Source of the DNA: Campylobacter fetus subsp. fetus
GTDB taxonomy: Bacteria; Campylobacterota; Campylobacteria; Campylobacterales; Campylobacteraceae
DNA: 64,000 nt
Direction: 5' to 3'
NCBI RefSeq assembly: GCF_900475935.1
Contig: NZ_LS483431.1
Coordinates: forward strand, 124,001 to 188,000
Position numbers and translations under genes: made by a program. This document shows, piece by piece, positions 32,032 through 41,916 of this stretch (positions are counted from its first letter, which is position 1; every line of letters starts with the position of its first letter). Under the pieces are notes generated by a model. The model was not told where the DNA came from. It saw only the letters and a list, made by a program, of their open reading frames with translations, and did not search any database.

Positions 32032-32681
32032 GTTGCACTCTTTGTCTTAATAATATCTCTGCTAAAATAGCCGGAAAAACTATTTTTTCAAATTTAAGTT
32101 TAAATGCGGGGCATAAAGATAAAATAGCAATAATAGGCTCAAATGGCTGTGGTAAAACAACTTTACTTGAAATAATAGGCGGTCTTAGAAATCCCGATAG
32201 CGGAGAAATAGAGATATTTCATAATACTATTTTAAATTTAAAAGAGTATCAAAAATATAGGTATTTGATTGGTTATTTGTTTCAAGATAGCGATGATCAG
32301 TTCATCTGTCCAAATGTATTTGAAGATGTTGTTTTTGGCTTACTTACGATAGGCATACAAAGAAGTATCGCCGATAAAAGAGCCGAAGATATCTTAAAAG
32401 AGCTTGATATATGGCATTTAAGAGATAAGATAGTTTTTCATCTTTCAGGCGGTGAAAAAAAGCTTGTCGCATTAGCCGGGGTATTGGTAAATGAGCCTAA
32501 AATTTTACTGCTTGATGAACCTACTGCCGCGCTTGATTTTGATATGCAAGAAAAAGTAGCAGATCTGCTTATTAAGCTTGATATAACTCAGATCATAGTG
32601 TCTCATGACAAAGAGTTTATAAGTAGAGTTGCAAATAAAATGTACTATTTAAACAAAGACGGGTTAAAGCTTGGCGATTAA
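32028..32681 (+). CDS. nikO: ECF transporter ATPase, CbiO/NikO family
   Basis: The 217 residues show Walker A GSNGCGKTTL near residue 38, a Q-loop (YLFQDSDDQ near 85), the signature LSGGEKKLVALAG near 138 and Walker B ILLLDEPTAALD near 160. A switch histidine follows in IVSHDKEF. DSDDQ after the Q-loop is typical of CbiO-type proteins. It is the last gene of the operon. Confidence 0.93.
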   Translation: MSCTLCLNNISAKIAGKTIFSNLSLNAGHKDKIAIIGSNGCGKTTLLEIIGGLRNPDSGEIEIFHNTILNLKEYQKYRYLIGYLFQDSDDQFICPNVFEDVVFGLLTIGIQRSIADKRAEDILKELDIWHLRDKIVFHLSGGEKKLVALAGVLVNEPKILLLDEPTAALDFDMQEKVADLLIKLDITQIIVSHDKEFISRVANKMYYLNKDGLKLGD

Positions 32682-32795
32682 TTAGTTTAAAAGCTGCTTA
32701 CAATACTCCTGCTGAACTTTTTGTAAAGCTTATATTTTATATACATTTTATATTTTTTAGATAGAATTACGCCTAATAAAATCTAGGGTTTAAAG

Positions 32796-34880
32796 ATGAG
32801 CAAGTTAATTATCGTAGAATCTCCAGCGAAAGCAAAAACTATAAAAAATTTTTTGGGTAGCGAGTATAAAGTTATAGCTAGTAAAGGTCACATTAGAGAT
32901 CTTCCAAAGTCTAGCTTCGGCATAAAAATAGAAGATGATAAATTCACGCCAGAGTACAGAGTAAGTAGCGATCACAGCGCTATAGTAAAAGAAATAAAAG
33001 ATCTAGCAAAGAATGCAGATACCATATATCTAGCTACCGATGAGGATAGAGAGGGCGAAGCTATAGCATACCATATAGCAGCCGCAATAGGTAAAAAACC
33101 TGAGATGCTTCCAAGAATTGTATTTCACGAGATAACAAAATCTGCCATACAAAATGCATTAGAAAATCCGCGTAGTTTAAATATGGATAGCGTAAATGCT
33201 CAACAAGCAAGAAGACTTTTAGATAGGATAGTCGGTTATAAATTAAGCCCGCTTTTAAACTCAAAAATCCAAAGAGGTCTTAGTGCGGGGCGCGTTCAGA
33301 GTTCGGCTTTGAAGATATTAGTAGATAGAGAGCGCGAAATAAGAAATTTCAAACCTATAGAATATTTTAGCATAGATACTAAATTTAAAAAAGATTTAGA
33401 AGCTGAACTGGTTGAGTTTGAGGGTTCTAAGATAGAAAAGCTTACTATAACAAACAAAGATCGTGCAAAATTTATAGTTGATAAAATAAAAGATGAGAGT
33501 TTTAGTGTCGCAAACGTAGAAAGCAAAGAGCGAAAGACAAGTCCGCAGCCTCCGTTTATGACTTCTACTTTGCAGCAAAGTGCGTCAAATAGACTAGGAT
33601 TTAGCCCCAAAAAAACTATGATGTTAGCGCAAAATTTATATGAAGGCGTACAGACAAATAACGGTTTTATGGGCGCTATAACATATATGAGAACAGATAG
33701 CTTAAATTTAGCTAAAGAAGCTATAAGTGCAGCTAGAGACCTGATTAAAGAGCAGTTCGGCGATAAATATCTTCCAAAATCTGCAAATTTTTACACTACA
33801 AAAAACAAAGGAGCTCAAGAAGCTCATGAAGCTATTCGTCCTACAAATTTAAGCTTTACTCCGACAGAGGCGGCTAAGTTTTTAGAAAAAGATCTACTAA
33901 AACTCTATACTCTTATATATAATAGATTTTTGGCTTGTCAAATGTCTGCAAGCGTATCAGAAACTCAAAATATATTTATAAACAGTAAAAGCAGTATTTT
34001 TAAAATTTCGGGCAGAAAGCTTACGTTTGATGGATTTTACAGAGTTTATGGGGATCTTGATAAAGATAGGATTCTTCCTAATTTAAACGTAGGCGATAAA
34101 ATGGAGCTTGAAAGCTTAAGCAGCCAAAGTCATTTTACCGAGCCGCCATCAAGATATTCAGAAGCCGGTTTGGTAAAAAAACTTGAGAGTCTTGGTATAG
34201 GCAGACCAAGTACGTATGCTCCGACTATTTCTTTGCTTACTAGCAGAGATTACGTAAAAGTAGATAAAAAACAGCTTATTCCAAACGAGATAGCATTTAA
34301 TATAACTAGTATGCTTGAAGAGCATTTTAATGATATAGTAGATAGCGATTTTACCTCTAAAATGGAAGAGAAACTTGATGATATAGCAGAAAATAAAGCA
34401 GATTGGCAAGAAGTTTTATCTAAATTCTATCATCCTTTTATGCAAAAAATAGATGACGGTAAAAAAAATATAAAGAGTCAAAAAGTAACCGAGCCCATAG
34501 GTGAAAAGTGTCCCGAGTGCGGCGGAGAGCTTGTAAAGCGAAAAGGAAGATTCGGCGAATTTATCGCTTGTTTGAATTTTCCAAAATGTAAATATTCTAG
34601 AAATTTAAAAAATGAAGCTAAAATTGAAAAAAAAGAGCCGCAAAAAATCGGTGTAGCATGTCCTCAATGCGGCGGAGATATAGTTGAGAGATTTAGTAAA
34701 AAAGGTAAATTTTTTGGGTGCGCAAACTATCCAAAATGTAACTTTATAAGCAAATACCAACCTACAGATCAAAAATGCCCGCAATGTGGTGAAATGATGG
34801 TTTATAAAGAGCTTAAGAAAGGCAATTTTTACGAATGTTCTGCTTGTAAATTTAAAAAAGAAGGGAATAATAATGAGTAA
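32796..34880 (+). CDS. topA: DNA topoisomerase I
   Basis: TopA relaxes negative supercoils. The 694 residues have a Toprim domain with Glu8 (IVESPAKA) and DEDRE at 82-86, and the active-site Tyr297 in ITYMRTDS. The C-terminus has three zinc ribbons of the CPxCGG...C...PKC type (from about residue 570): CPECGGEL, CPQCGGDI and CPQCGEMM, each with a partner pair. The stop codon overlaps the bioB start by 8 nt, so the two are translationally coupled. Confidence 0.97.
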   Translation: MSKLIIVESPAKAKTIKNFLGSEYKVIASKGHIRDLPKSSFGIKIEDDKFTPEYRVSSDHSAIVKEIKDLAKNADTIYLATDEDREGEAIAYHIAAAIGKKPEMLPRIVFHEITKSAIQNALENPRSLNMDSVNAQQARRLLDRIVGYKLSPLLNSKIQRGLSAGRVQSSALKILVDREREIRNFKPIEYFSIDTKFKKDLEAELVEFEGSKIEKLTITNKDRAKFIVDKIKDESFSVANVESKERKTSPQPPFMTSTLQQSASNRLGFSPKKTMMLAQNLYEGVQTNNGFMGAITYMRTDSLNLAKEAISAARDLIKEQFGDKYLPKSANFYTTKNKGAQEAHEAIRPTNLSFTPTEAAKFLEKDLLKLYTLIYNRFLACQMSASVSETQNIFINSKSSIFKISGRKLTFDGFYRVYGDLDKDRILPNLNVGDKMELESLSSQSHFTEPPSRYSEAGLVKKLESLGIGRPSTYAPTISLLTSRDYVKVDKKQLIPNEIAFNITSMLEEHFNDIVDSDFTSKMEEKLDDIAENKADWQEVLSKFYHPFMQKIDDGKKNIKSQKVTEPIGEKCPECGGELVKRKGRFGEFIACLNFPKCKYSRNLKNEAKIEKKEPQKIGVACPQCGGDIVERFSKKGKFFGCANYPKCNFISKYQPTDQKCPQCGEMMVYKELKKGNFYECSACKFKKEGNNNE

Positions 34881-35715
34881 AATGGTAATGTTATGTGCAA
34901 TTTGTAACGTGAGTAGCGGAAATTGCGCCGAAGACTGCGCATACTGTACACAGAGTGCGCATATAAAAGCCGACATCCCTAAATTCAAGCAAAAAAATTT
35001 AGAACAGATACTAAATGAAGCTAAAATTGCCAGTAAAAATCATGCTCTTGGATTTTGTCTCGTGACTAGCGGATTAGGACTTGATGATAAAAAGCTTGAG
35101 TTTATATGCGAAGTTGCAACAATGTTACGAAAAGAAACACCTAATTTAATGCTGATAGCTTGTAACGGATCTGCTAGCTATGAGAGCTTAAAAGAGCTTA
35201 AAAAAGTCGGAATATTTAGCTACAACCATAACTTAGAAACAAGTCGAGAGTTTTTTCCTCAAATTTGTACAACTCATAGTTGGGATGATAGATTTAATAC
35301 GAATTTAAATGCTAAAAAAGCCGGTCTTGAGCTATGCTGTGGTGGAATTTACGGACTTGGGGAGAGTCAAGATGATAGGCTTAGTTTTAGAGCTAGTTTA
35401 AAAGAACTAAATCCTTTTTCAAGTCCGATTAATTTTTTTATACCAAATCCTGCTTTGAAAATCAAGCAACCTCTTTTAAGCACCGATGAAGCTTTGGAAA
35501 TCATAAGAGATACTGCTAAAACATTGCCTCAGTGCCGTATAATGGTGGCCGGAGGTAGAGAAATAGTATTAGGAGATAGGCAGTACGAGATACTAGAAAA
35601 CGGAGCTAGCGCTATAGTTATAGGCGACTATCTAACCACCAGCGGAGAAGTTGCTAGTAAAGATATAGAGGAGCTTAGAAATAGAGGCTTTGAGTTTGCA
35701 TCACAGTGCCACTAA
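34873..35715 (+). CDS. bioB: Biotin synthase
   Basis: BioB is a radical SAM enzyme that inserts sulfur into dethiobiotin. The radical SAM cysteines are CxxxCxxC at residues 18, 22 and 25 (NCAEDCAYC). Further motifs are YNHNLETSREFF near 118 and AGGREIVLGD near 226. At 280 residues it is a short form compared with E. coli (346), because the N-terminal extension is missing. The ATG at 34873 has AAGGG upstream. No other biotin genes are nearby. It overlaps the next gene by about 20-26 nt. Confidence 0.94.
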   Translation: MSKMVMLCAICNVSSGNCAEDCAYCTQSAHIKADIPKFKQKNLEQILNEAKIASKNHALGFCLVTSGLGLDDKKLEFICEVATMLRKETPNLMLIACNGSASYESLKELKKVGIFSYNHNLETSREFFPQICTTHSWDDRFNTNLNAKKAGLELCCGGIYGLGESQDDRLSFRASLKELNPFSSPINFFIPNPALKIKQPLLSTDEALEIIRDTAKTLPQCRIMVAGGREIVLGDRQYEILENGASAIVIGDYLTTSGEVASKDIEELRNRGFEFASQCH

Positions 35716-36862
35716 CGAGCTTTCTATTCTTATTGTTTTGGCGTTTATAATTTTTATATCGCCGTATTTTTCAAAACTCACAAAAATCCCGATTGCTCCT
35801 ATAGAGATAGCTCTCGGGATAATTCTAGGTTTTTTTGGTCTGCTTCCTAATAACGATTTATTTGAGATAGTTGCAAAAGTCGGATTTTTTTATTTAATGT
35901 TTTTAGCGGGTACAGAGATTGATTTACGCTCGTTTTTTAAGATAGATAAGAAAGTATTAAAACTTATTTTGGCTTATCTATCAGTTTTATACGTGATAGC
36001 TGCGTTTTTAGGTATATGGTTGGAGCCTGCATTTTTGGTATTTATAGTAATACCTGTTATGTCTGTTGGTATGCTCTCAACGCTATTTAAAGAGTACGGT
36101 AAAAATGAGCCGTGGCTAAATATCGCTATGATCACAGGAAGCATAGGCGAAGTGATAAGCATAGCTTTGCTAACTTTAGTAGGTGCATATGTAGAGTTTG
36201 GTAACAGTAGCGAACTTTATACAAGTATAAATTATCTTATTATATTTATCGTTCTTTGTATACTTGGATTTAAAGGACTCGAGGTACTTTTTTGGTGGTA
36301 TCCGAATCTAAAAATACTTCTTATGCCTCATTATGATAAAGATGAGAAAGATATAAGACTTTCTATGGCTATGTTTTTTGGCACGGTTGCCGTTATGATA
36401 TATTTAAATTTAGAAATTGTGCTCGGGGCGTTCATAGCCGGAAGTTTTATAGCTACATTTTTTGATCATAAAAAAGATCTACCTCATAAATTAGGAAGTT
36501 TTGGATTTGGGTTTTTAGTTCCTATATTTTTTGTATATATCGGCTCAACCGTGGATTTAAACTATATTTTTATACCAGGCGTTCTTGATAATGCTCTTCT
36601 TATGCTTTTATTTATGACGCTTATTCGTGTTGTTAGTTCTTTTATATTTATCAAGAAACTCGGAGCTTATGGCAGTATTTTGTATGGTTTATCCCTATCT
36701 ATGCCTTTAACTCTTTTAGTAGCGGTTGCTACCGTGGCTTATAATGCTAATAATATCGAAAAAGAACTATATTTTTCATTTATATTAGCAAGTTTATTTG
36801 AGGCTATTTTGGCTATGGTGCTTATAAAAGTTACATATTATCTTAAAACGAGGCTTAAGTAG
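35696..36862 (+). CDS. Kef/CPA2-type cation:proton antiporter
   Basis: The start is not certain. TTG at 35696 is chosen because AGAGG lies about 8 nt before it; TTG at 35690 would be too close to that site. The protein (about 388 residues) has about twelve helices and the Na+/H+ exchanger-family pattern, with EIALGIILGFFGL near residue 36 and AGTEIDLRSFFKID near 74. It lacks the C-terminal TrkA-N domain of full-length KefB or KefC. Ion specificity cannot be read from sequence. It overlaps bioB in another frame. Confidence 0.82.
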   Translation: MHHSATNELSILIVLAFIIFISPYFSKLTKIPIAPIEIALGIILGFFGLLPNNDLFEIVAKVGFFYLMFLAGTEIDLRSFFKIDKKVLKLILAYLSVLYVIAAFLGIWLEPAFLVFIVIPVMSVGMLSTLFKEYGKNEPWLNIAMITGSIGEVISIALLTLVGAYVEFGNSSELYTSINYLIIFIVLCILGFKGLEVLFWWYPNLKILLMPHYDKDEKDIRLSMAMFFGTVAVMIYLNLEIVLGAFIAGSFIATFFDHKKDLPHKLGSFGFGFLVPIFFVYIGSTVDLNYIFIPGVLDNALLMLLFMTLIRVVSSFIFIKKLGAYGSILYGLSLSMPLTLLVAVATVAYNANNIEKELYFSFILASLFEAILAMVLIKVTYYLKTRLK

Positions 36863-36873
36863 TAAATTTAGTA

Positions 36874-36882
36874 TGTTATAAT
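36874..36882 (+). promoter_or_regulatory. Extended -10 promoter of gltA
   Basis: TGTTATAAT is an exact extended -10 box about 60 nt before the gltA ATG. No -35 match is obvious. Confidence 0.6.
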
Positions 36883-36943
36883 GATTTTTTTTAAATAAAA
36901 TTTGGATAGAATATTTTAAGATATTCACACTAAAAGGATGAAA

Positions 36944-38221
36944 ATGAGTAATACAGTAACACTGACAGATAACAGAAACGGTAAAAGTTATGAGTTTCCC
37001 ATATTAGATGGAACAAGAGGTCCTAGTGTTATAGATATTTCGACGCTTTATAAAAACACCGGAATGTTTACTTTTGATAGAGGTTATACAAGTACTGCAA
37101 TGTGCCGTTCTGCTATAACATTTATCGATGGAGAAAAAGGAGAGTTGATGCACCGCGGCTACGATATAGCGTGGCTAGCTGAAAATAAACTTTATCTTGA
37201 TGTAGTATATTTACTATTTAACAAACACCTGCCAAGCCAAGAGGAGCTGGAGCTATTTAGACGCGAGTTAAAAGAGAGAAGCTTTTTAAATGAAAAAATG
37301 ATTAGATTATTTGACTGTTTTCCCGATAAAGCTCATCCTATGGCCGTTTTACAAGCAAGCGTAGCTACCATGAGTGCATACTATAAAAGAGATATGAATT
37401 TTGATGATATGAATGATTATATGGAGCTTGCAAAACGTTTAGTGGCAAAAATTCCTACATTTATAGCGTTTTATTATCGTCATGTTAGAGGATTTCCTGT
37501 AATATATCCGAATTTAGATCGCGGATTTACAGAAAATTTCTTATATATGCTAAGAGCTTTTCCTCACGATAAGGTAGATTTAAAACCTATAGAAGTCAAG
37601 GCTTTTGATACTGTTTTGATGCTTCACGCTGATCATGAACAAAATGCTTCAACTACTACAGTTAGAACCGTAGGATCTACTCACGCTCATCCTTACTCAT
37701 GTATTAGCGCCGGTATCGGCGCTCTTTGGGGACACGCTCACGGAGGTGCAAATGAAGGAGTTATCAGGCAACTTGAGATGATAGGAACTCCAGATAGGGT
37801 TGATGAGTTTATTAAAAGAGCAAAAGATCATAATGATCCATTCCGTTTAATGGGATTTGGCCATAGAGTTTATAAAAACTTTGACCCGCGAGCAAAAGTT
37901 TTAAAAGGTCTTAGAGATAAGCTTATAAATGAGATCGGCATAGATAATAATCTTATAAAAGTAGCAAGCCGAATAGAAGAGATAGCACTAAATGACGATT
38001 ACTTTGTATCAAGAAATTTATATCCTAATGTGGATTTTCACTCCGGGCTTATACTAAAAGCTCTTGGTATTCCAAATGAGATGTTTGCGGCAATATTTGT
38101 CATGGGAAGAGTTCCTGGGTGGCTTAGTCAGTGGATGGAGCTAAAATCACAAGATACCATAAAAATAGTTCGTCCAAGACAGCTTTACGTAGGACCTACT
38201 TGTCCTCCTAAAGAGCAATGA
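36944..38221 (+). CDS. gltA: Citrate synthase
   Basis: GltA condenses oxaloacetate and acetyl-CoA. The ATG at 36944 is chosen over that at 36938 because AAGGA directly abuts the earlier one. The protein of 425 residues is the hexameric Gram-negative type. Catalytic regions are visible: LHADHEQNASTT near residue 228, LWGHAHGGANE near 267 and MGFGHRVYKNFDPRA near 305, providing the two histidines, and the aspartate follows near 362. It overlaps cysQ by 4 nt. Confidence 0.96.
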   Translation: MSNTVTLTDNRNGKSYEFPILDGTRGPSVIDISTLYKNTGMFTFDRGYTSTAMCRSAITFIDGEKGELMHRGYDIAWLAENKLYLDVVYLLFNKHLPSQEELELFRRELKERSFLNEKMIRLFDCFPDKAHPMAVLQASVATMSAYYKRDMNFDDMNDYMELAKRLVAKIPTFIAFYYRHVRGFPVIYPNLDRGFTENFLYMLRAFPHDKVDLKPIEVKAFDTVLMLHADHEQNASTTTVRTVGSTHAHPYSCISAGIGALWGHAHGGANEGVIRQLEMIGTPDRVDEFIKRAKDHNDPFRLMGFGHRVYKNFDPRAKVLKGLRDKLINEIGIDNNLIKVASRIEEIALNDDYFVSRNLYPNVDFHSGLILKALGIPNEMFAAIFVMGRVPGWLSQWMELKSQDTIKIVRPRQLYVGPTCPPKEQ

Positions 38222-39000
38222 AAGAGCTTCTAAATTTATCGCTAAAGGCTGCTAGAGCAGCCGGTAAAGCGATTTTAAAACATTATGACAATTACGATGT
38301 AACCATCAAAAACGATAATTCACCATTAACTAGTGCTGATTTAGCTTCTAATGAGGCCATATTTAAAGAGTTGGAGAGTTCTGGTATTCCTATATGTTCT
38401 GAAGAGAAGATATTAGATTATGAAAAAAGAGACGCGAATTCTAAATTTTGGCTTATTGATCCGCTTGATGGCACAAAAGAATTTATAGCAAAGAACGGTG
38501 AATTTTGTGTTTGTATAGCTTTGATAGATTGCGCTAGACCTATTTTAAGCGTAATCTATGCTCCAACTAGCGATGAGATGTTTTACAGTATGGGCGGCTC
38601 GAAGGTCTATAAAAACGGTGAAATTTTAAATAGTTCATGCTTAGAACAAAATTATATTATATCAGGAAATTTCAGCCACTCAAAAAGTGTAGATATCATA
38701 GCTAATCGTTTTGGGCTAGATATATTAAGATGCGGTTCGGCACTTAAGTTTTGTAGGCTCAGTGAAGGAAATGCGGATGTTTATGCAAGATTTTGCGGCT
38801 CTAGCATATGGGATATAGCAGCCGGAGAGTTTTTGCTTAAAGAGAGTGGAGGTATAGTTGTATCTTTGCAAGATGAAAAAGAGCTGCGATACGATAAAAA
38901 AGATCTTAGAAATGATTATTTTTTGGCACTAAGTAAAAAAGAGCTTCCAAATTTAAAAAATTACCTAGAATTTATATCTTTAAATTTAAAATCACTTTAA
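38218..39000 (+). CDS. cysQ: 3'(2'),5'-bisphosphate nucleotidase CysQ-like
   Basis: This 260-residue protein belongs to the inositol monophosphatase superfamily. CysQ removes PAP left by sulfate assimilation. The metal-binding motifs are SEE near residue 61, DPLDGTKEFI near 80 and WDIAAGEFLL near 194. The DGTKEF wording is typical of CysQ rather than SuhB. It overlaps gltA by an ATGA, so is co-translated, although the functions are unrelated. Confidence 0.88.
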   Translation: MKELLNLSLKAARAAGKAILKHYDNYDVTIKNDNSPLTSADLASNEAIFKELESSGIPICSEEKILDYEKRDANSKFWLIDPLDGTKEFIAKNGEFCVCIALIDCARPILSVIYAPTSDEMFYSMGGSKVYKNGEILNSSCLEQNYIISGNFSHSKSVDIIANRFGLDILRCGSALKFCRLSEGNADVYARFCGSSIWDIAAGEFLLKESGGIVVSLQDEKELRYDKKDLRNDYFLALSKKELPNLKNYLEFISLNLKSL

Positions 39001-39046
39001 TCTATATTTTTTATAAATTTAAATACTAAAAATATGTTTTTGTTTT

Positions 39047-39072
39047 GTTTCCATTTTGTTTCCAAGTATAGT
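39047..39072 (+). promoter_or_regulatory. Pho-box-like repeat and -10 of pstS
   Basis: Two GTTTC sequences at 39047-39051 and 39058-39062 are spaced 11 bp apart, start to start. A -10-like TATAGT follows at 39067-39072. C. jejuni PhosR sites are remembered as GTTTC repeats with the same 6-base gap, so phosphate-starvation control is likely. Confidence 0.65.
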
Positions 39073-39109
39073 TAAAATTCCGCAATTTAACAAAATCAAA
39101 GGAGATAAA

Positions 39110-40132
39110 ATGTTGAAACAAATTGCTACTTTAACTATAGCTAGTGCGATATCTGCGTTTAGTTTAAATGCGGCTGATAAAATAATGGGTCAAGGAGCTA
39201 CTTTTCCGCTTCCCGTATATAAAGAGTGGAGCAAACTCTATTATAAAGCCACTTCAAATCAAGTAACTTACAATGGTGGAGGCAGCGGCAAGGGAATAAG
39301 CGCTATTACTGATAGAAATGGCGAGTTTGGCGGCACTGATTTGCCTTTGAAAAACGACGAGTTGCGAGAAAAAAAATTACTTCAATTTCCTGCTATCATA
39401 GGAAGCGTTGTATTAGCTTATAATATCGAAGGCATAAAAGATCACGAGCTTAAGCTTTCAGCTGCAGCGGTCGCCGGTATATTTTCAGGTAAAATAACAA
39501 AATGGAATGATGAAATAATCAAAAAAGATAATGCAAATTTAAAACTTCCCGATGCTTTGATAACTCCTGTCGTAAGAAGTGATTCAAGCGGAACTACATT
39601 TAATTTTACAAGTTATTTGGCTAAATCAGACGAGAGTTGGGCAAAAGAGTATGGTGCAAATAAAACTATAAATTGGGGAGCAAAAGTCACTCCTGCTGCA
39701 GGGAATCCTCTTGTTGCAAGTACTATTAAACAAGTTCCAAACTCTATAGGCTATATAGAATACGCCTATAAATTATCAACCGGACTAAACGCCGCTACTT
39801 TGCAAACCAAAGACGGTGATTGGGCAGAGCCTACACCGCAAAACTTTGCAAAAGCCGCCGCAAACTCAAATTTCAAAATAGAAGAGAACTTTTATGACGT
39901 ATTAGCTTATTCAAGCGGTAAAGGTAGTTATCCTATAGTAGCAGCAACATTTATTCTTATTCCTAATGATAAAATTGATGATGGTAAAAAAGTTACTAAG
40001 TTTTTTAGCTGGGCATTTAGCGATAAAGACGCTTTAGAAGCAGCTAAAAAGTTAGGATATGAACCATTACCAAAAGTAACAACAGATATGATCTATGATT
40101 ACTGGACTAAATACGCAGTAAATCCAAAATAG
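39110..40132 (+). CDS. pstS: Phosphate ABC transporter substrate-binding protein
   Basis: PstS captures phosphate in the periplasm. ATG 39110 is chosen because AAAGGAGA lies before it, and the resulting 340-residue protein has a proper signal peptide ending near residue 20 (SLNA). Mature motifs are GQGATFPLPVYKEW near 24, YNGGGSGKGISAI near 50, FGGTDLPL near 70 and VRSDSSGTTFNF near 145. It starts the pstSCAB operon. No phoU or sensor genes are in the window. Confidence 0.95.
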   Translation: MLKQIATLTIASAISAFSLNAADKIMGQGATFPLPVYKEWSKLYYKATSNQVTYNGGGSGKGISAITDRNGEFGGTDLPLKNDELREKKLLQFPAIIGSVVLAYNIEGIKDHELKLSAAAVAGIFSGKITKWNDEIIKKDNANLKLPDALITPVVRSDSSGTTFNFTSYLAKSDESWAKEYGANKTINWGAKVTPAAGNPLVASTIKQVPNSIGYIEYAYKLSTGLNAATLQTKDGDWAEPTPQNFAKAAANSNFKIEENFYDVLAYSSGKGSYPIVAATFILIPNDKIDDGKKVTKFFSWAFSDKDALEAAKKLGYEPLPKVTTDMIYDYWTKYAVNPK

Positions 40133-40150
40133 ATATAAAAATAAAAAACA

Positions 40151-40179
40151 GGACGTCATAATCTAAATTTAAGACGTCC
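40151..40179 (+). promoter_or_regulatory. Hairpin between pstS and pstC
   Basis: Perfect 7-bp arms GGACGTC/GACGTCC enclose a 15-nt loop in a 62-base gap. The only unusually GC-rich stem here could protect the pstS mRNA or lower transcription into pstCAB. There is no T-tract. Confidence 0.5.
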
Positions 40180-40194
40180 GTATAAAGAGTATAT

Positions 40195-41070
40195 ATGATA
40201 AAAATTCAAAAAAATATAATCATAGAAAAGTTATTTTTTAATGCGGCAAGAATATCGACTATTATAGTTTTAGTAGTACTTTTGGCTATTTTTTTATCTC
40301 TTGTTTATAAAGCTTATCCTGCTATTTCTAAATTCGGAATAAATTTTTTATTTGATACTACGTGGGACGCAAATATTATGATATTTGGAGGACTTGCTAG
40401 TATATACGGAACCATCGTTTCTACTTTTATAGCTATGATTTTAGCAACTCCTGTTGCGATTGGTATCGCTATATTTCTAACAGAAATTGCTCCTTATAAA
40501 ATAAGGAATTTTTTTAGCGTTAATATAGAGCTTTTAGCCGCAATCCCAAGTATAGTTTATGGTATGTGGGGATTTATATATTTTGTTCCTTTAGTAAGAA
40601 GCGTTTTTGGCGGGAGTGGATTTGGGCTTTTAAGCGGCGGTATGGTTCTAGCCGTTATGGTGCTTCCGTTTATATCTTCTGTTTCAAGAGACGCTATGGC
40701 AACTACTCCACAAGTGTTAAAAGAGTCTGCTTACGCTTTGGGCGCTACTAAATTTGATACTATAAAAGATGTTGTATTTCCATATGCGAAAGCCGGCATT
40801 ATGGGTTCTATAATTTTAGCTTTGGGAAGAGCTTTTGGCGAAACTATGGCAGTTGCATTTTTGCTAGGAGGTATCTCAAAAATACCGAGCAGCGTAACAG
40901 AGCCAGCTACTTCGATTCCAGTAACTCTTGCTACTCAGTTTGGTGAAGCTATGGGAAATGAAATTTATGAAAGCAGCCTGTTTTATCTAGCACTTATTTT
41001 ATTTGTTATTAGTTTTATAAGTATAGCTACAGCTAAGTTTGTATTTTTAAGAAAGAGAGAATCAAAGTGA
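40195..41070 (+). CDS. pstC: Phosphate ABC transporter permease PstC
   Basis: PstC is one of two membrane subunits. The 291 residues have six helices and the ABC permease coupling loop SRDAMATTPQVLKESAYALG near residue 163. The segment AAIPSIVYGMWGF near 113 is typical of PstC. It overlaps pstA by 4 nt. Confidence 0.94.
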   Translation: MIKIQKNIIIEKLFFNAARISTIIVLVVLLAIFLSLVYKAYPAISKFGINFLFDTTWDANIMIFGGLASIYGTIVSTFIAMILATPVAIGIAIFLTEIAPYKIRNFFSVNIELLAAIPSIVYGMWGFIYFVPLVRSVFGGSGFGLLSGGMVLAVMVLPFISSVSRDAMATTPQVLKESAYALGATKFDTIKDVVFPYAKAGIMGSIILALGRAFGETMAVAFLLGGISKIPSSVTEPATSIPVTLATQFGEAMGNEIYESSLFYLALILFVISFISIATAKFVFLRKRESK

Positions 41071-41906
41071 GCGAGCTTAAAAATATTAAAGAAAAATCGA
41101 TAAATAAAAGAGTATTAATAAGCAAAATAGCGACTTATCTAAGCGTGGTATTTACGGTATTTGGTTTGATGTTTTTGTTTTGGATCATAGCCACTGTAGT
41201 TGTAAAAGGTATGGCTGGATTTAGCGCTGAAATATTTATATCTCCTACTGCTTTTGGAGGACTTGCAAACGCATTTTTAGGTCAGCTAGAGTTAGTTGCT
41301 ATAGCGTCTTTTGTTGGTATCCCTGTGGGACTTTTAGCAGGAACGTATCTTAGCGAGTACGGCGTAAATCAAAAAAAGTTAAATTTGATAAGAAATATAA
41401 GCGACATTATGATGAGTACTCCAAGTATTGTCATAGGCGCGTTTGCTTATGCCCTTTTGGTAAAACCTATGAACTCATATAGCGGTTGGGCAGGAAGTTT
41501 TGCGCTTGCGGTTATGATGATACCGGTTGTTTTAAAAACTACTGACGATATGCTTAGTTTGGTTCCAAAGACATTAAGAGAAGCTAGCTTTGCTCTTGGA
41601 GCAACTAAGTATAAATGTATAACAAGCGTAGTTTTTAGAGCCGCTAAAAACGGATTATTAACAGGAATCGTGCTATCTATAGCAAGAGTTGCTGGAGAAA
41701 CGGCTCCTCTTTTATTTACAAGTGCAAACAGCGACTTTTTTGATTTTAATCTAAATAACGCGATTCCATCGCTCACAGTAAGCATATACGACTTTAGTTC
41801 AATGCCTGATGAGAGTTTAAAATCAGTAGCATGGGCAGGTGCTTTTATATTAGCTATTTTTGTACTAGGAGTAAATATCCTAGGCAGAGTTTTAATACGT
41901 AAATAA
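41067..41906 (+). CDS. pstA: Phosphate ABC transporter permease PstA
   Basis: PstA is the second membrane subunit. The 279 residues have about six helices, with the coupling loop [20 protein letters not shown] near residue 158 and [16 protein letters not shown] near 118. It overlaps pstC and lies 10 nt before pstB. Confidence 0.94.
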   Translation: MSELKNIKEKSINKRVLISKIATYLSVVFTVFGLMFLFWIIATVVVKGMAGFSAEIFISPTAFGGLANAFLGQLELVAIASFVGIPVGLLAGTYLSEYGVNQKKLNLIRNISDIMMSTPSIVIGAFAYALLVKPMNSYSGWAGSFALAVMMIPVVLKTTDDMLSLVPKTLREASFALGATKYKCITSVVFRAAKNGLLTGIVLSIARVAGETAPLLFTSANSDFFDFNLNNAIPSLTVSIYDFSSMPDESLKSVAWAGAFILAIFVLGVNILGRVLIRK

Positions 41907-41916
41907 AGGAAAAGAA

